Source: Gibbula magus
Taxonomy: Eukaryota; Mollusca; Gastropoda; Trochida; Trochidae
Direction of reading: 5' to 3'
Length of the DNA: 64,000 nt
Assembly (NCBI GenBank): GCA_936450465.1
Contig: OW388291.1
Span: 76,036,436 to 76,100,435, forward strand
Below the pieces are notes generated by a model, which saw only the letters and a list, made by a program, of their open reading frames with translations, ran no database searches and had not been told where the DNA came from. Made by a program: the position numbers and the translations under genes. Below are positions 37,201 through 46,973 of the stretch, piece after piece. Numbering within the stretch: the first letter of the stretch is position 1; each line of letters starts with the position of its first letter.

Positions 37201-40200
37201 TTTCCATATGATACAAGCAAACAAAAACTCCAACAATCGAAGTAGAAAACCATGTGTTCTGTTCTCCCTTCCTCAAATGTATAGAGCTTAAGATCATTTG
37301 AAGCCTGTGTGTCCAGGGTCATTGAGGCTGTATAGACAGGAGTGTACCCGGAGAGGTGACCTGTGACCCAACCGTACATGAACTGTGTACATTGATCATG
37401 GATCATATGCAGTGGCATTTTCCAGACGACAAGGAGAATTTGTTTGACTGTTAAATTGCCTTAAGAAGTGAGATAAGGAGAGAACTTTGATGAACGAAAC
37501 TGTCTTTAAAATCAACTTTAGATTCTGGGATGTAGGCCTACAGAGTCGATATATGTACATGTATGGTAATTGAAGGGAATATTTCACCATTAAAGTCACC
37601 CCTTAACAAAATACCCGTTCTTTGTCAAGTTAATTGCTATTGTCCGGAGCATTTCTCCCAAACTATACATGCGAAACCTATGATTGTTTTATGTTGAGGA
37701 TTCTCCACTAGTCGGTTTATGTGTGAAGCACACATGGCCAACCTCGCAATTTGGACACTAGTTTCTTTTTTCATCAGACTCCTTGATTCAGATGATACTC
37801 ATACATTGTGATTGAATCATACACAGTTTTAAAAGGTAGACAACTAAAAGACCATGAAAGCATTACCTGAACAGTTCTCTCTGGATTTACCTGTATTATT
37901 TTCTTACAGATTCACACTGAGTGGCACAAACTATGCCTTCGTTTATTTCTTCTACCTGCATCCCAAGAAAATGGTATACAACCTTAATGTGAAAACGCCA
38001 TCGGACGGAATGCGTCCTTTATACTCAAAAAGTGTCACATTCAAACCAAACCCTGATCTATCCTTCAAACTTGGAATATGGATTTATGAAGATTTCTTCA
38101 ATGTAAGTTGATTCTTTTGATGTTGATCTTGGCTCACAACAGTCTTCAGTATTATAACTATACATACATGCAGAGAAAATACAACCAGGTTTTTAGAAGA
38201 CCCCAAATGACATGCCACTTGTAGCACTGATTAATGGCTTCACTTGTACTATTCTTCGTTAAACAGTCAGAAAAGCATTACCACCAAAGCCGAGAATATG
38301 TAACAACTGAATTATGTAATAAGCATATGTTAATAACATACTTAGAGAAGAACCAATGAAGTACGAGTGATTACGGGAAATACGCACGATCGTGACAGCA
38401 TGAACATCATTTCGAGGACTGCATATTTCCCATAATCACTCGTACTGAGTTGGTTATTTATATATTACACATTGTATTTAATTAAAATAAACATTTACGA
38501 ACGACAACCCTTCTGTTGAGACAGTAGTAAGTGACAGTGATTCGCTGATTTGTACTCCTGTGCCTATTACACCAAACATCTCAAGTGGTCAAACACTTTA
38601 GAACATAGATCTTTTACAAAACGTGAAAGGACTGAAGCGATTATGGCATTGCATTGCGTACGTTCATCTGTCCATCTGTAAACTTTTCGAGATTGGACAT
38701 CTTCTCCAGAACCAACAACTCTAGAGAGCTGAAAGTTTATGTACAGACTCCTTAGCTGAAGGGGATTCTGATATGTAAATTTGGTAACCCTACGGCCCCA
38801 AATAAGGGCCTCAAATGCCATAATCATAAAACCTATTTTCACGTTCTTCCCCAGAATTGAAAAAATAGCCAGAAGGCTGAAATGTTGTGTACTGACTCTT
38901 TAGACAATCTCAATTGTAGATTTGGTGACCCTGTGACCCTAAATAGGAACTATTCCAAATCTTCTTCTCCAGAAGACCTAGAATGTTGTAATATTGTGTC
39001 CAGACTCTTTAGCCAATGGGAATCTAAATTGTAGATTTGTGCCCCTAAATAATGACCCCACCAATGACCTAAAAACCTATTTTCATCTTCTTCTCTAAGA
39101 TGAAAGTCTTAGAACACTGAAAAGTTGTATAAGGACTATTTAGCCAATGGGGATTCTAAATTGTAGATTTGACGACGCTAAGGCCCAAAATAAGTTAAAA
39201 CATTGTTAAAAAGAGTAGGAGAGGGCGTGGCAAGGCGTGGTACGCACATTTACATTATGAATACCTAAACCATGATTGACGTGTGCGAGTGACTGATGGC
39301 ATAACGCGTTGTAACACAAATTGGAAAACCAGTCAATTTCTAAAACGTCAACATTTAAAAGTAGTAATACCTACACAAAAGAATCTATAATGAATGCATA
39401 AAATCAAACTTGTATGCCAAGAGGGTTAATGTTTCTGTGGGTTCAGTTCATGTACTGTCAACCGTAGATCCTCTACAAAGAACAATCTGACTCTAATTTG
39501 ACGTATACTGACGGTGAAGTTGATGGAGATGAAGTAAACCATTGCAACAACGAAACATTCAAACCAAGAAATGAGTTTCAAGCTCAATATTAATCGCAAT
39601 GGATGCGGAATGTAGATAAAATGTTCGGTAAGGGACGCCCTGGTGAAGGATTCCTTTGGATCAGAGTGGGCGTGATTGAACTGCAGCTCCATTGTCAAAC
39701 GACAGGTTTGATCTCATTCTGATTCTAATTCAGAAACAACGAGAATAGTACATTGATTGTTTAATTTTTTTCTGATGTTGTGTCTCGTTATCATTTATGG
39801 GTCTAGAACTGTTCAATTTTTTACTCAATTGGCAGCCATGTTTGTTTACAAACAGCAACATCAATGCGAAGTCGTCGTTGGCTTTTTAAAAATAATATTC
39901 ATCTTGTGAATTAAAGTAATAATGACAAACGAGATAAATAAACCTATTATAATGTCGAATATAGAACGTAGGGGAGACCGCAGCGCATTGAGACACCAGG
40001 TACATTGGGACACCTACTAAAATTCTTATTTATAGGTCATTTCTGTCATTTCTGATAATTTCTATAGAGGAAGTGACGCATATACCATTCGTCTTTCTGT
40101 AGTAAAGAGGTTTGAACAAGGAGAAGTTCATAACTGGTGAGTATGTGTATGAATCATGCCCTTTTGAGTAAATTTGACATGGTGCACATTGAAGCTCATT

Positions 40201-43200
40201 ATAATTAAGTGAAAAGACCATTTAACCTATATTGCAAGAGCAAGTTGACATTCTTTAGAATGATTGATGTCATAATGCGTGCAATCTGTCACATGATGTA
40301 TCTTAAAAAGCTGCTTTGGGATGGATTAATACACGGCCATCGGGTACATTAGGACATATCCCATTGCACCCCAAGCATGGGCAGTTTCGAAAGTTGCTAC
40401 ACGTGCTTATACCTTCATCTGATCTTCTTTTGTTTTGTAGATCCTCACTGGAAGTGATGCAGATCTGCCACTGGAATTCCTCATAAATTTCCAACAAGTG
40501 TCTCAATGCTTGTTTGTGGCAGATCCAGTGTTATACAGGAGTGTCAGTATTTGGGATAAATCTATTAAAAGACAAAGAACTGATATTGTTTCCTTGAGAA
40601 GAGATATTAGCCTGCTGTTCAGAGACGTACCTTACATGGTCAGTGTTCAACCTAGAACTGGAAAGCAAAGGGGGGATTTGTCCCCCTTTCATATAGAAAA
40701 GAGGGCGATATGAAAAGACTATGGGGGAATATTAATTTCTTCCAAACTGTTACAATATTATATAATCATGCACTGCTGTAAGCTCATCACTGTAAATAAA
40801 AAAATAACAATGCGAAATGTGTGTTTCTATTTTTTCGACCCTGCAACTTCAAATAAGATTCTCATTCACTTACAACATTCAATGAATACAGAATGTGATG
40901 GTGACATGTACTTATGAAACCGAAACTAAAGGGACAGTTGCTTAAAATGATCTTCGATGAAGGAAACCATAAACAAATCTGTAATATTCTTACTTAGGCA
41001 TTTAAGTCATTGTTTAACAAATTAAAAATCATAATAATTCATTAAAAATGTTGATAAAGATTCGTATTGATGTGAATTATATTTCATTTCCAACATTGCA
41101 AGATGAAAGTGCATACAACCACGGGAGGTCACTATTTCCTTTTGTTATTGATCGTACATGTTGATCATATGCTATTTAAATAAACTCTTTTTTGCTTTGA
41201 AAATATCTTGATTAAAAGGATGAAGTAGTAATATTATTAGTATTAGTTGTACGAAATTACTGTCACGACAGTTCATGCTATGATTTTTTATCAGGCGCAA
41301 TTTAATTTTGCGTGAGTCGCAAGATTTGGCACTGCCTGGTACCTATTGTTATCTGGTTTGCTGTTTAGGAAACACATCTATTTATTTGAATGCCTCGTCA
41401 CACTCAATTTGTCCAGGACTGGTGTGAATAATGCCAATTTTGCAAACATGGAACCATGCATCTGAAAGAACTACAGATTATAGATGATTATAACTAAGAA
41501 TCTATAGATTATTATGTTTAGTTTAGTTTAGTTCTTATGTTTTACTGTTCTTTAGACTCTCCTTGCTTATCCAATTATCTGGACATTTCCACTCAGATGT
41601 TGTGCTTCAGTTCCTAAGTTCATTTCATATTCCACTTACGCCAGCCTATGACGATAACAGATTTTTCACATATGATGAAGAGACAGGACCAATTACCCTC
41701 TGAAAACATTGAATAAGAATTTTAGTAGGTGTCCCAATGTACCTGTTGTCTCAATGTTCTATTTTGGCCTTTCCACAAATGGCACAAGGCAACAACTTAA
41801 TTAGGAAAATTGCCTGGTGAATAAAAAAAAAGCCAAGCAAGTGGATAGAAAATAAAATTGCAGGAACTGTGTGGCTTGTCATTTCATAAAGAGGCATGAT
41901 AATATGTCTGCACGGACAACTGAAGCACTTAATATTAGTTGTTCTACAAGTTTCAACAGAACAATTGTTGCCTCATTCTTTTAGCATCTTGAGAAAGTTG
42001 TGACTAAACACAAATTTAAGCCAGAGGACATTTACAACCATGACGGCCCTGACAACCGTGCACAAGCCTCCAACGTAATCGCGAAGAAAGGGTCAAAGAG
42101 AGTAGAGCAAGTTACATCTGCGGAAAATGTCACATTATGTGGCTGCTTTAATGATGTTGGAAACACCATTCCCCCTTTCTTGATTTTGTCCAGAGTTCAC
42201 TTTAAAGACCACATGCCCAGTGACCAATTGGAACAACAGGAACAGTATATCCTAGGATTGGATGAAACATTACATTCACCATTGCCACTGCAGCTCTTAT
42301 AACAAGGTCCTCCTTCTGCTCGACAATCATGAGAGACAAACCTCATTTCCAATGACTGATATGACCAGAGAACACGAAACCAACATGCTTACTTTTCTCA
42401 TTACAGTCATAAACTGCAACCAATAGACAGAGACAAAGAAGATCAAACCATTTGAAAAAAAGAGTAATCAGATTTTCAGACACAAACATTTCGAAAGAAA
42501 GTGACACTGACTCAACATATACTAGTAGTAAAGCTGAGTCATTTGATGATATTTGATATTTTGAGTCAAGTGCCCCCAAGGAGGTGATCTTGTTCTTGTC
42601 AAGTATGCAGGAAAATCCTCAATTAAACTTGTCATTGGAAACATCAATTCCTTTAAAATTAGATATCTTAAGGGCATATCTTGTCAGACAGCAAACTGAA
42701 GTTACCAGTACACCACAATCAATTATTCCTGATGAGGAGGATACAGATACTGTACCCAGTGAGGACATTGTGGCAAAGCTTCCAACTCCAGTATCAGCTG
42801 GTGGAACAAGCCGTTCTTCCAAGCACCTGAAGTTTCCTGTGGATCTTACACAATATGTTTGACTTGCAGTTTTTCAGTTCTTTCTCATGGCTTATTGTAT
42901 TAGTCTGATGGTTCTTTTCTGAAAGGAAACACTGTGACACTGATGATTTGTTTTGAATACAAGTATAAGCATTTACTAACTTCAGCTTTATTATTTTTTT
43001 TATTATTATAAAAGTTAATGTTATATAGACAAAGTATTTGGTTGTCTAAGGGTACCCCGTCCATTCTTGTTTTGATTTCATACTTAAGATGGTTCATATG
43101 ACATAAACGAAAATGCAATTTTGGTCCCCTATAATAAATTTAATGGTGTGTATTCTTGATCTCAATTTTCTCGAGACATGTGACTGATAGTTCAGCGTGT

Positions 43201-46200
43201 TCTATTTATCATTGACGCAAGAAAGTAGTACCATCAACTGATCGTAGTGTCATTCTCTGGGAACTGTCCAATCAACGTTAAGAATCACAAAAGAGTTCAT
43301 GTGCGAATATCATAAAAACAATCAGATGTGTATCCTTACACGTATGGGTAATATTGTGCATTAAGAAACAGGAATGGCCACTAGAATGTCGTTTCCACAA
43401 AAATACCCTAACCATTCAGTGTGGTGTGGTCACATATGTTAAACTTATCAATTTAGTTATTATACCCCCGCTACGAAGTAAGCGCGGGTATATAGTGGTC
43501 ATTCCGTCAGTCCGGCCGTCCGTCCATTCGTCCTTCCGTCCGGTCAATTTTCTCAAAAACCGTCAAAGGTAATCAACCAAACTTTGTACAGTTGTTAACC
43601 ATGTTCTTCCGATCGCGCACAGACAAATTAAATTTTTTGTCGTTTCCATGGAAACGTCACTTTTTGGACTTTTGGTGTTCAATCGGGACAAGTTTTCTCG
43701 GAAACTGTTCAAACTAGGTGAATGAAATTTTGGTTGTGAGTACTCATGACCATACTCTTTATCGAGTCGAAAATATTATTTTTTACGGAATTATGGCCCT
43801 TGAATCCGAAATTGAACTTAGTACCAAAAGAACTATGATGCTCCAATGGGGACAAGTTTCCTCGGAAACTATTACATCTAGGTGAATGAAATTTAACATG
43901 GAGGTAGTCCAGATGATACTCTTTATCGAGTTCGAAAAGCACTTCCAAAATATTATTTTTTACGGACTTATGGCCCTTGAATCCGAAATTGAACTTAGTA
44001 CCAAAAGAACTGTGATGCTCCAATGGGGACAAGTTTCCTCGGAAACATTTACATCTAGGTGAACGAAATTTAACATGGAGGTAGTCCAGATGATACTCTT
44101 TATCGAGTTCGAAAACCACTTCCAAAATATTATTTTTTACGGAGTTATGGCCCTTGAATCCGAAATTGAACTTAGTACCAAAAGAACTGTGATGCTCCAA
44201 TGGGGACAAGTTTTCTCGGAAACATTTACATCTAAGTGAATGAAATTTAACATGGAGGTAGTCCAGATGATACTCTTTATCGAGTTCAAAAACCACTTCC
44301 GAAATATTATTTTGTACGTAGTTATGGCCCTTGAATACGAAATTGAACTTTGTACCAAAAAAATGTGATGCTCCAATGGGGACAAGTTTTCTCGGCAACT
44401 ATTACATCTAGGTTATTATCTATCAACATAGTCCAGATGATACTCTTCATCGAGATCACAGTCCAGTTCCGAAATGTTATTTTTATGAAGCCCTTGAATC
44501 TGTAATTGAACTTGGTACACATTACCGGTGTGATGCTCTAATTGGAAAACTTAAATTACCTGAAAAATATTACATCTGGGTGAATGAAATTTTGTAATAA
44601 CAAAGCCAGTTGCCAAACTTATTTTGGACAATATTATGATGCTTTTAAACATAGTACCCTTCACATCTATAATTCTCAATGGACGGATAGCAGATGGCGG
44701 GGGTATGTGAGAGATGCTCACTTTTTTCTTGTTTCATCGAAAAGGACCGACTCTTGTCGAAAATAATATTGTTAATGCTAGTCATTTCAGTATGATGACA
44801 ATATAAAGGAGTATTTGAACTTAATTCAGCACATATTTTGGCACATATGACAGCCAGCTGTGATATTATGAAATATACTGAATGTCAAACCTGATTCAAG
44901 CAATGAGACATGCAGTGAACAAATGATCCTAAACATAACCCTTGGGCTTCAGAAATGAGAAACCTGCTTGTTTCTCACTGATTCGGTTTGTATTGCTATT
45001 ACAATGTATAGGATGCAGGGAACCCTAAACATGTAGAACAAATAATTGTCTGAGATAGTACATTTCAGCTTTAAATAAAATCATAGTTTAATTTCGATCG
45101 GGCTGCTATGTTTATAAAGATCTTGAAATTGAAACTTGTAAAATTCTTTTTTTGTAAATGTATTGAGATCCCTGCATTTGGGCCCGCGGGCCTATGTACT
45201 TACAATAATGATGTCCATCATAAATGTGCTGATTTACTTTCAAGTCATCTCAATCGACTTGCATATCTATGTTTTACACATATTATACAAAGGACAAATC
45301 TATGTTGAAAAAAATAGTTATTTATTCATGCAAAGGGCAAAAGGTGGAAAACGTTGAGATGCTGAACTCCTAAATGAATCGAGCAATCCTGTTTTTTTTT
45401 TACCCAGGTGCCTATATACTTGAACTAATGATGTCCATCAATGCCATTTATTTCTTCATCTTACTTAAGCCCTACACGAATTTTCCTGAGGCAAATGACT
45501 CTACTTTCATTCGATGTCTATACAAGAGGGAAATGTATTTAGCTTTGATACATGCCAAACTAAGAAATTGAAATAATGATATCCATCACGAATGTGCTGA
45601 TTTATGTTCAAATCATCTCGCTCGACTTGCATATCTAATCATCTATTCCCTAATGCCCAAAATTGTTACGTTTTCAAAATGTCCATAACCCATTGACGTG
45701 TGCCATGCACAGTACATTGTTAATTTTTACGAAAATAAGCTTGACTCAACATCTTATTGTTGCAACTATACTGCATATACGGCACTAAAAGGGTAATTTT
45801 CGACAGCAGTCATACCTCCCGCTTAAATAGCACCGTTGGTAACTTTGGACATATGTGACCACAATAACCCACTGAGAGTGGATGTTAGTGTTTCAAATAC
45901 AACTTTTCTTTGTGGAAAATATACTATATAACATCAATCGCCAGAGAAATATTTTATCTACACATGAAATGTGATAAATAATGTTGATATCACGACAGTG
46001 TAATGCAATTTGTTTTCAAAGAGAAGTACCCATTCGAGTAAAGCGAGATAAGAGTATCTGACGTCATAAACATAATTCCTTTAATTGCATAAAACGTACT
46101 ACACAGGATCAAGCCTTTCCGAAGTGTGAAGGCTCGTCTCTAGTCGCCATAACATACCACGTTGTGCACGTGCTGCACGTGCTTCTTTTGCAAGTTACCC

Positions 46201-46973
46201 TTGTCACACATTACTGAATGTGACGATTGCTTTATAAACAATGCTTCTAAATGTCCTGAGAATATACAAGTTATTGCCTGTTTAGTGTACTTTTTATTGG
46301 GATAAAATCAACAAATTATGACATGACAATTATTCCAATATGTGTAGCAAATACATAATTAAATGAAATGGTAAATACATAACCGCCAAAAATTATATAT
46401 TTCAATTTCTATTATTACTTATAAACTTTGTTATTATTTAATGTCTTTGTATACAGTGTGTGAGTTAGACCACAATGCTTTGCGCTTGAAAATCATAGAC
46501 TGGACCTATATTTAGACTGGAAAACACCTTTACTAATTAGTGCAATTTCTCGGCTCATTTTCGGTCGAAAAAATCTGTGAAAAATTATGTGTATATATTT
46601 CACGAAGATAGATGGCAATTTTCCTATATGTTCATCAACATCCTTGATGGCTCTTTAAAGATTGTAAAGTTTGTTTCAAATATTCCATTGTGTACCGTTC
46701 TTCTGATGAATGACTGATACTTATGTTTTCACTAAATTGATTACTCAGGCAAAATGGCAAGCAATTCTATCGGATACTTGTATATATTGCAAAAGCTTTT
46801 CAAATATAGTATCATATATAAAACACTATCTTTATCGTATTTGACAGTTGACCTGGAACGGAGAGGAGCTGGGAGTGTACCCTGTGATGAGGAAGATCCG
46901 TGTGAACAGTCTCATCATAGGACATGGTATCAACTCAAATCGACCACTTATCGACAACATTTCAATTCATTGA
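25102..46973 (+). CDS. PAN-like/sushi/galectin-like gene, copy 2 (complete, 5 exons)
   Basis: Exons 25102-25267, 26383-26585, 27115-27203, 37910-38102 and 46848-46973 join with the same phases as copy 1 into 258 codons plus TGA. Domain order is the same: PAN-like core, sushi, galectin-like sandwich. Exon 4 is two codons shorter, and the cysteine of the T-N-C motif is Tyr here. The last 17 or so residues differ because exon 5 has a net 11-bp deletion relative to copy 1 just after L-I-I, which shifts the frame. Introns 3 and 4 (10.7 and 8.7 kb) have taken up a LINE, an integrase relic, a pogo-like relic, a TIR element and a satellite block. Expression is uncertain. Confidence 0.75.
25764..26209 (-). 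mobile_element. 446-bp insertion in intron 1 of copy 2
   Basis: Copy 1 preserves the empty site (ctcaactaattgaaacggg at about 5,434). In copy 2 the insert lies between ctaatt and ctagtt, an imperfect 6-bp target duplication. It begins agcagtcccgacttag and contains ggtcaaaggtcaaggtca. It is the reverse complement, with an internal deletion, of the family at 27,327-28,812. Confidence 0.82.
26383..26585 (+). CDS. Copy 2 exon 2: sushi (CCP) domain
   Basis: 203 bp after tttcaacag, ending GAG|GTAAGT. CGRP, YKC, IRC, W and P-A-S-C are all kept, as is the extra cysteine (T-F-C). It lies between the inverted repeats described at 25,764 and 27,327. Confidence 0.9.
27115..27203 (+). CDS. Copy 2 exon 3: first galectin-like strands
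   Basis: 89 bp after atccaag, ending AG|GTGAGT. It encodes I-L-N-F-P-C-P-Q-S-N-G and V-V-V-Y-G-R. The same length and phases as copy 1 support it despite its shortness. Confidence 0.75.
27327..28812 (+). mobile_element. Repeat element with ~420-bp units and terminal hairpin
   Basis: About three tandem units, marked by catgtcaaaatcattcacca at about 27,806 and 28,216 and a variant near 28,651. It is rich in tgacctttgacctt and aaggtca. It ends in a perfect 13-bp-armed hairpin, agcagctccgact a agtcggagctgct, at 28,786-28,812. It lies in intron 3 of copy 2, inverted relative to the insertion in intron 1. The 66-codon frame at 28,478 is not a gene. Confidence 0.82.
28813..29637. other. Intron sequence, nothing recognised
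   Basis: Very AT-rich single-copy-looking sequence between the hairpin-ended element and the full-length LINE. No open frame or motif of note. Confidence 0.5.
29831..30842 (+). pseudogene. LINE ORF1 (coiled coil and RRM-type RNA-binding), frameshifted
   Basis: The first frame (29,831-30,439) gives a coiled coil at about residues 124-168 and then E-Q-Y-G-R-R-N-N-V-R-I-R-G-I-P-E, the signature of L1-type ORF1 proteins. Homology then continues in the +1 frame from about 30,385 (E-N-T-D-Q-L-V) through R-P-I-I-V-M-F and L-T-K-P-R to the stop at 30,842. One extra base near actcgggg explains the break. It could be a mutation or, less likely, a programmed shift. ORF1 proteins bind LINE RNA and act as chaperones. 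Confidence 0.85.
30843..32549 (+). other. Long inter-ORF spacer of the LINE
   Basis: 1.7 kb is unusually long for a LINE spacer. About 31,310-31,800 holds 7-8 degenerate units of 60-70 bp (tacacaaatgtgtaatacc and gactgacttatt themes). An A/T-rich run lies at 31,828-31,876. On the minus strand 31,277-30,831 is open for 148 codons and is rich in Cys and His, with no recognised domain. Confidence 0.7.
32550..35876 (+). CDS. LINE ORF2: APE endonuclease and reverse transcriptase
   Basis: An intact 1,108-codon frame. After a hydrophobic stretch, G-D-I-H-P-N-P-G-P at residues 56-64 resembles a 2A translational-recoding motif. The AP-like endonuclease spans about residues 70-275: L-N-V-R-S-L, L-T-E-T-W-L, G-D-F-N at 204-207 and S-D-H at 267-269. 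The RT spans about 510-780: S-K-A-T-G-P-D, N-Y-R-P-V-A-L-T-S, I-S-K-A-F-D-K-V-W, G-V-P-Q-G-S-V-L-G-P and F-A-D-D at 723-726. A C-A-C-G-x-H-x-C zinc-knuckle-like C-terminus follows. All catalytic motifs seem intact, so the protein could be active. The start is the first ATG; a downstream start is possible. Confidence 0.93.
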   Translation: MSVDIMQYRQAVGCFAVSLHARSSYNLQVYIYRSNFRCLYSSCVSVFISILLLSCGDIHPNPGPKHDRNLKIIHLNVRSLRDKIDIIHAEFLDYDVICLTETWLNDNINSNEILIPGYHSPFRKDRLTRGGGVAIYVKQHLCVESMETLDIDGLEALWIKIKCKTRNYLIGTFYHADKSEQYWDLIDQSIEMATDLNMFTIIAGDFNIDILNESNIKIETLKRLYGINQIINAPTRITHSSSTLIDLIFVTHENSVLNSGVLDPICSDHCPIFLTITDKLVKTNRTIKRLVYDFQSMDKEKVLKQLNEIDENDILSSDNINMAVEILTEKLKNILKDTTPNRLVSIRSEDPLWMNCKIRSAMRKRNRVHKIAKQRNRPSDWANFRSARNKVVNLIRDSKRKCDTRIDDRVNSSVGTKTWWRMVKKYIQSKSECNFFPPIVSNDIIYDDPENIAHVFNEFFVSQSTVNNPDSQLPELNTEPTSASLNDINLTTGEVQDILLSLDPSKATGPDWIGNRFLKVAAKHLAPILTKLLNWSLKEVTFPAVWKKASVIPLHKKNSINDCSNYRPVALTSCLSKVFEKCVFKHVFNYLRDNGILTNLQSGFMPGDSTANQLTYLYDFIAKGLDKGKEVRAVFCDISKAFDKVWHKGILSKLKNYGIDGSLLNWFESYLENRLQKVVINGYSSDYKPVIAGVPQGSVLGPLLFIIYINDIVDGIESHIRLFADDTSIYVIVEDHDSAASCLNEDLRRISNWADKWQVNFNPDKTETINFSRKHQTEKIPPLYMNQIPIKDVQSHKHLGITLQRDGAWKHHIEDIVKKVSPMINCLRSFKYRLSRKTLETMYKSFVLPIFDYCCHVWDNCTSDQSLILERLHLDAIRTICGAVRGTSHQKLYLETKFKPLKERRHDIKLITFYKMKNDLAPGYLCDLVPKSVSEISEYNLRNKTKLQTIKCRTRIYEQSFLPETTKLWNSLPDNFVQANSIGEFKSLLKRDESNNNYLDLNYGSRFCQIIHCRLKLGCSDLNADKVNRHISNNPECACGYRKEDVAHYLFTCELFTVFRNNAFFNVNGHSLQTVLYGTPQTSDNVNRNIIASLHQYIIKTKRFDKAS
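36477..37300 (+). pseudogene. Integrase-core (rve-type) gene relic with an intron
   Basis: The first part (36,477-37,001) reads R-H-R-M-K-R-R, G-P-N-A-L-W-H-M, K-P-Y-G-I-C-I-H-G-C-V-D-G-F-S, T-N-N-D-P, then R-S-D-A-G-D-E-N. This is the integrase-core family of animal genomes related to transposon integrases. After W-H-M about six residues are missing, including the expected first catalytic Asp. A frameshift follows after E-N-R-H-V, then another near 36,925. A donor, cag|gtatgt, ends the exon at 37,001. A second exon from 37,169 continues the homology (T-W-N-F-H-M-I) but contains a stop. It is therefore a decayed, non-processed gene copy. Confidence 0.75.
37301..37909. other. End of intron 3 of copy 2
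   Basis: No gene. The last 200 bp before exon 4 align with the sequence before exon 4 in copies 1 and 3 (cacatgg, then gacactagt, then gattcagatga). Confidence 0.55.
37910..38102 (+). CDS. Copy 2 exon 4: central galectin-like strands
   Basis: 193 bp after ttcttacag, ending AAT|GTAAGT. It includes F-T-L-S-G-T-N-Y, then V-K-T-P-S-D-G, then L-S-F-K-L-G-I-W-I-Y-E-D-F-F-N. Confidence 0.78.
38350..38460. repeat. Short hairpin element (MITE-like)
   Basis: Arms acgagtgattacgggaaata (from about 38,367) and tatttcccataatcactcgt (to about 38,446) are inverted repeats with one mismatch, separated by about 40 bp. No coding capacity. Confidence 0.65.
38690..39190 (-). repeat. ~110-130-bp repeat family, second site
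   Basis: Four degenerate units with cttcttctccaga, aaagttgt, gactctttagccaatgggga and taaattgtagattt. This is the same family as 14,090-15,460, in the equivalent intron of copy 1, and so possibly predates the duplication. Confidence 0.6.
39191..39985. other. Intron 4 of copy 2, no gene
   Basis: Nothing recognised. A 90-codon minus-strand open frame (39,426-39,698) shows no domain. Confidence 0.45.
39986..41757. mobile_element. 1.8-kb DNA element with 40-bp terminal inverted repeats
   Basis: The left end cattgagacaccaggtacat and the complement of the right end (41,718-41,757) match over about 40 bp with one mismatch, continuing tgggacacctactaaaattc. Internal repeats of ggtacattaggaca occur near 40,345. 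The inside holds a 71-codon open frame (40,498-40,713) of unknown nature and no transposase, so it is probably non-autonomous. No clear target duplication was found. Confidence 0.75.
41840..42862 (+). pseudogene. Tigger/pogo-like (DDE_1) transposase relic
   Basis: The +1 frame gives F-I-K-R-H-D-N-M-S-A-R-T-T-E-A and, after a stop at 41,983-41,985, P-E-D-I-Y-N-H-D (normally N-x-D-E), V-I-A-K-K-G-S-K and G-N-T-I-P-P-F. The second catalytic block L-L-L-L-D-N-H-E is in another frame at about 42,310. The C-terminal tail (D-I-V-A-K-L-P-x-P then G-G-T-S-R) ends at 42,862. Frameshifts and the loss of the Glu after D make it inactive. It sits just right of the 40-bp TIR element; whether the two are related is unclear. 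Confidence 0.75.
42863..43459. other. Intron 4 of copy 2, no gene
   Basis: AT-rich sequence with no recognisable feature between the transposase relic and the satellite-bearing element. Confidence 0.45.
43460..44590 (-). mobile_element. Hairpin-ended element with 177-bp satellite core
   Basis: It starts with a hairpin (tataccccc-gc ... gc-gcgggtata, 43,460-43,493) and a (gtccgtcc)n run. Then comes the unique tail seen at 3,055-3,260, then about five 177-bp monomers of the family at 1-3,054, here on the minus strand. The monomer is exactly 59 codons, which makes a 229-codon open frame (44,398-43,709). That is a repeat artefact unless proven otherwise. The design resembles pearl/Helentron-type elements with tandem cores. 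Confidence 0.8.
44591..46847. other. Intron 4 of copy 2, last part
   Basis: No gene. Blocks at about 45,170-45,300 and 45,400-45,640 repeat each other (aatgatgtccatca, then aatgtgctgattta, then gacttgcatatct) and match 16,010-16,120 of copy 1. Confidence 0.55.
46848..46973 (+). CDS. Copy 2 exon 5: altered C-terminus
   Basis: 126 bp after tttgacag. T-W-N-G-E-E-L-G-V-Y-P-V-M-R-K matches copy 1. After L-I-I the DNA is 11 bp shorter than copy 1, so the last strand (E-G-T-G-D-I in copy 1) is replaced by an unrelated tail before TGA. Confidence 0.7.
   Translation: MTWNGEELGVYPVMRKIRVNSLIIGHGINSNRPLIDNISIH

Noticed and set aside
43709..44398. 229-codon minus-strand frame with 59-residue repeats
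   Set aside because: The monomer there is 177 bp, so any open monomer gives a long frame. No independent coding evidence; kept only as a point to test.
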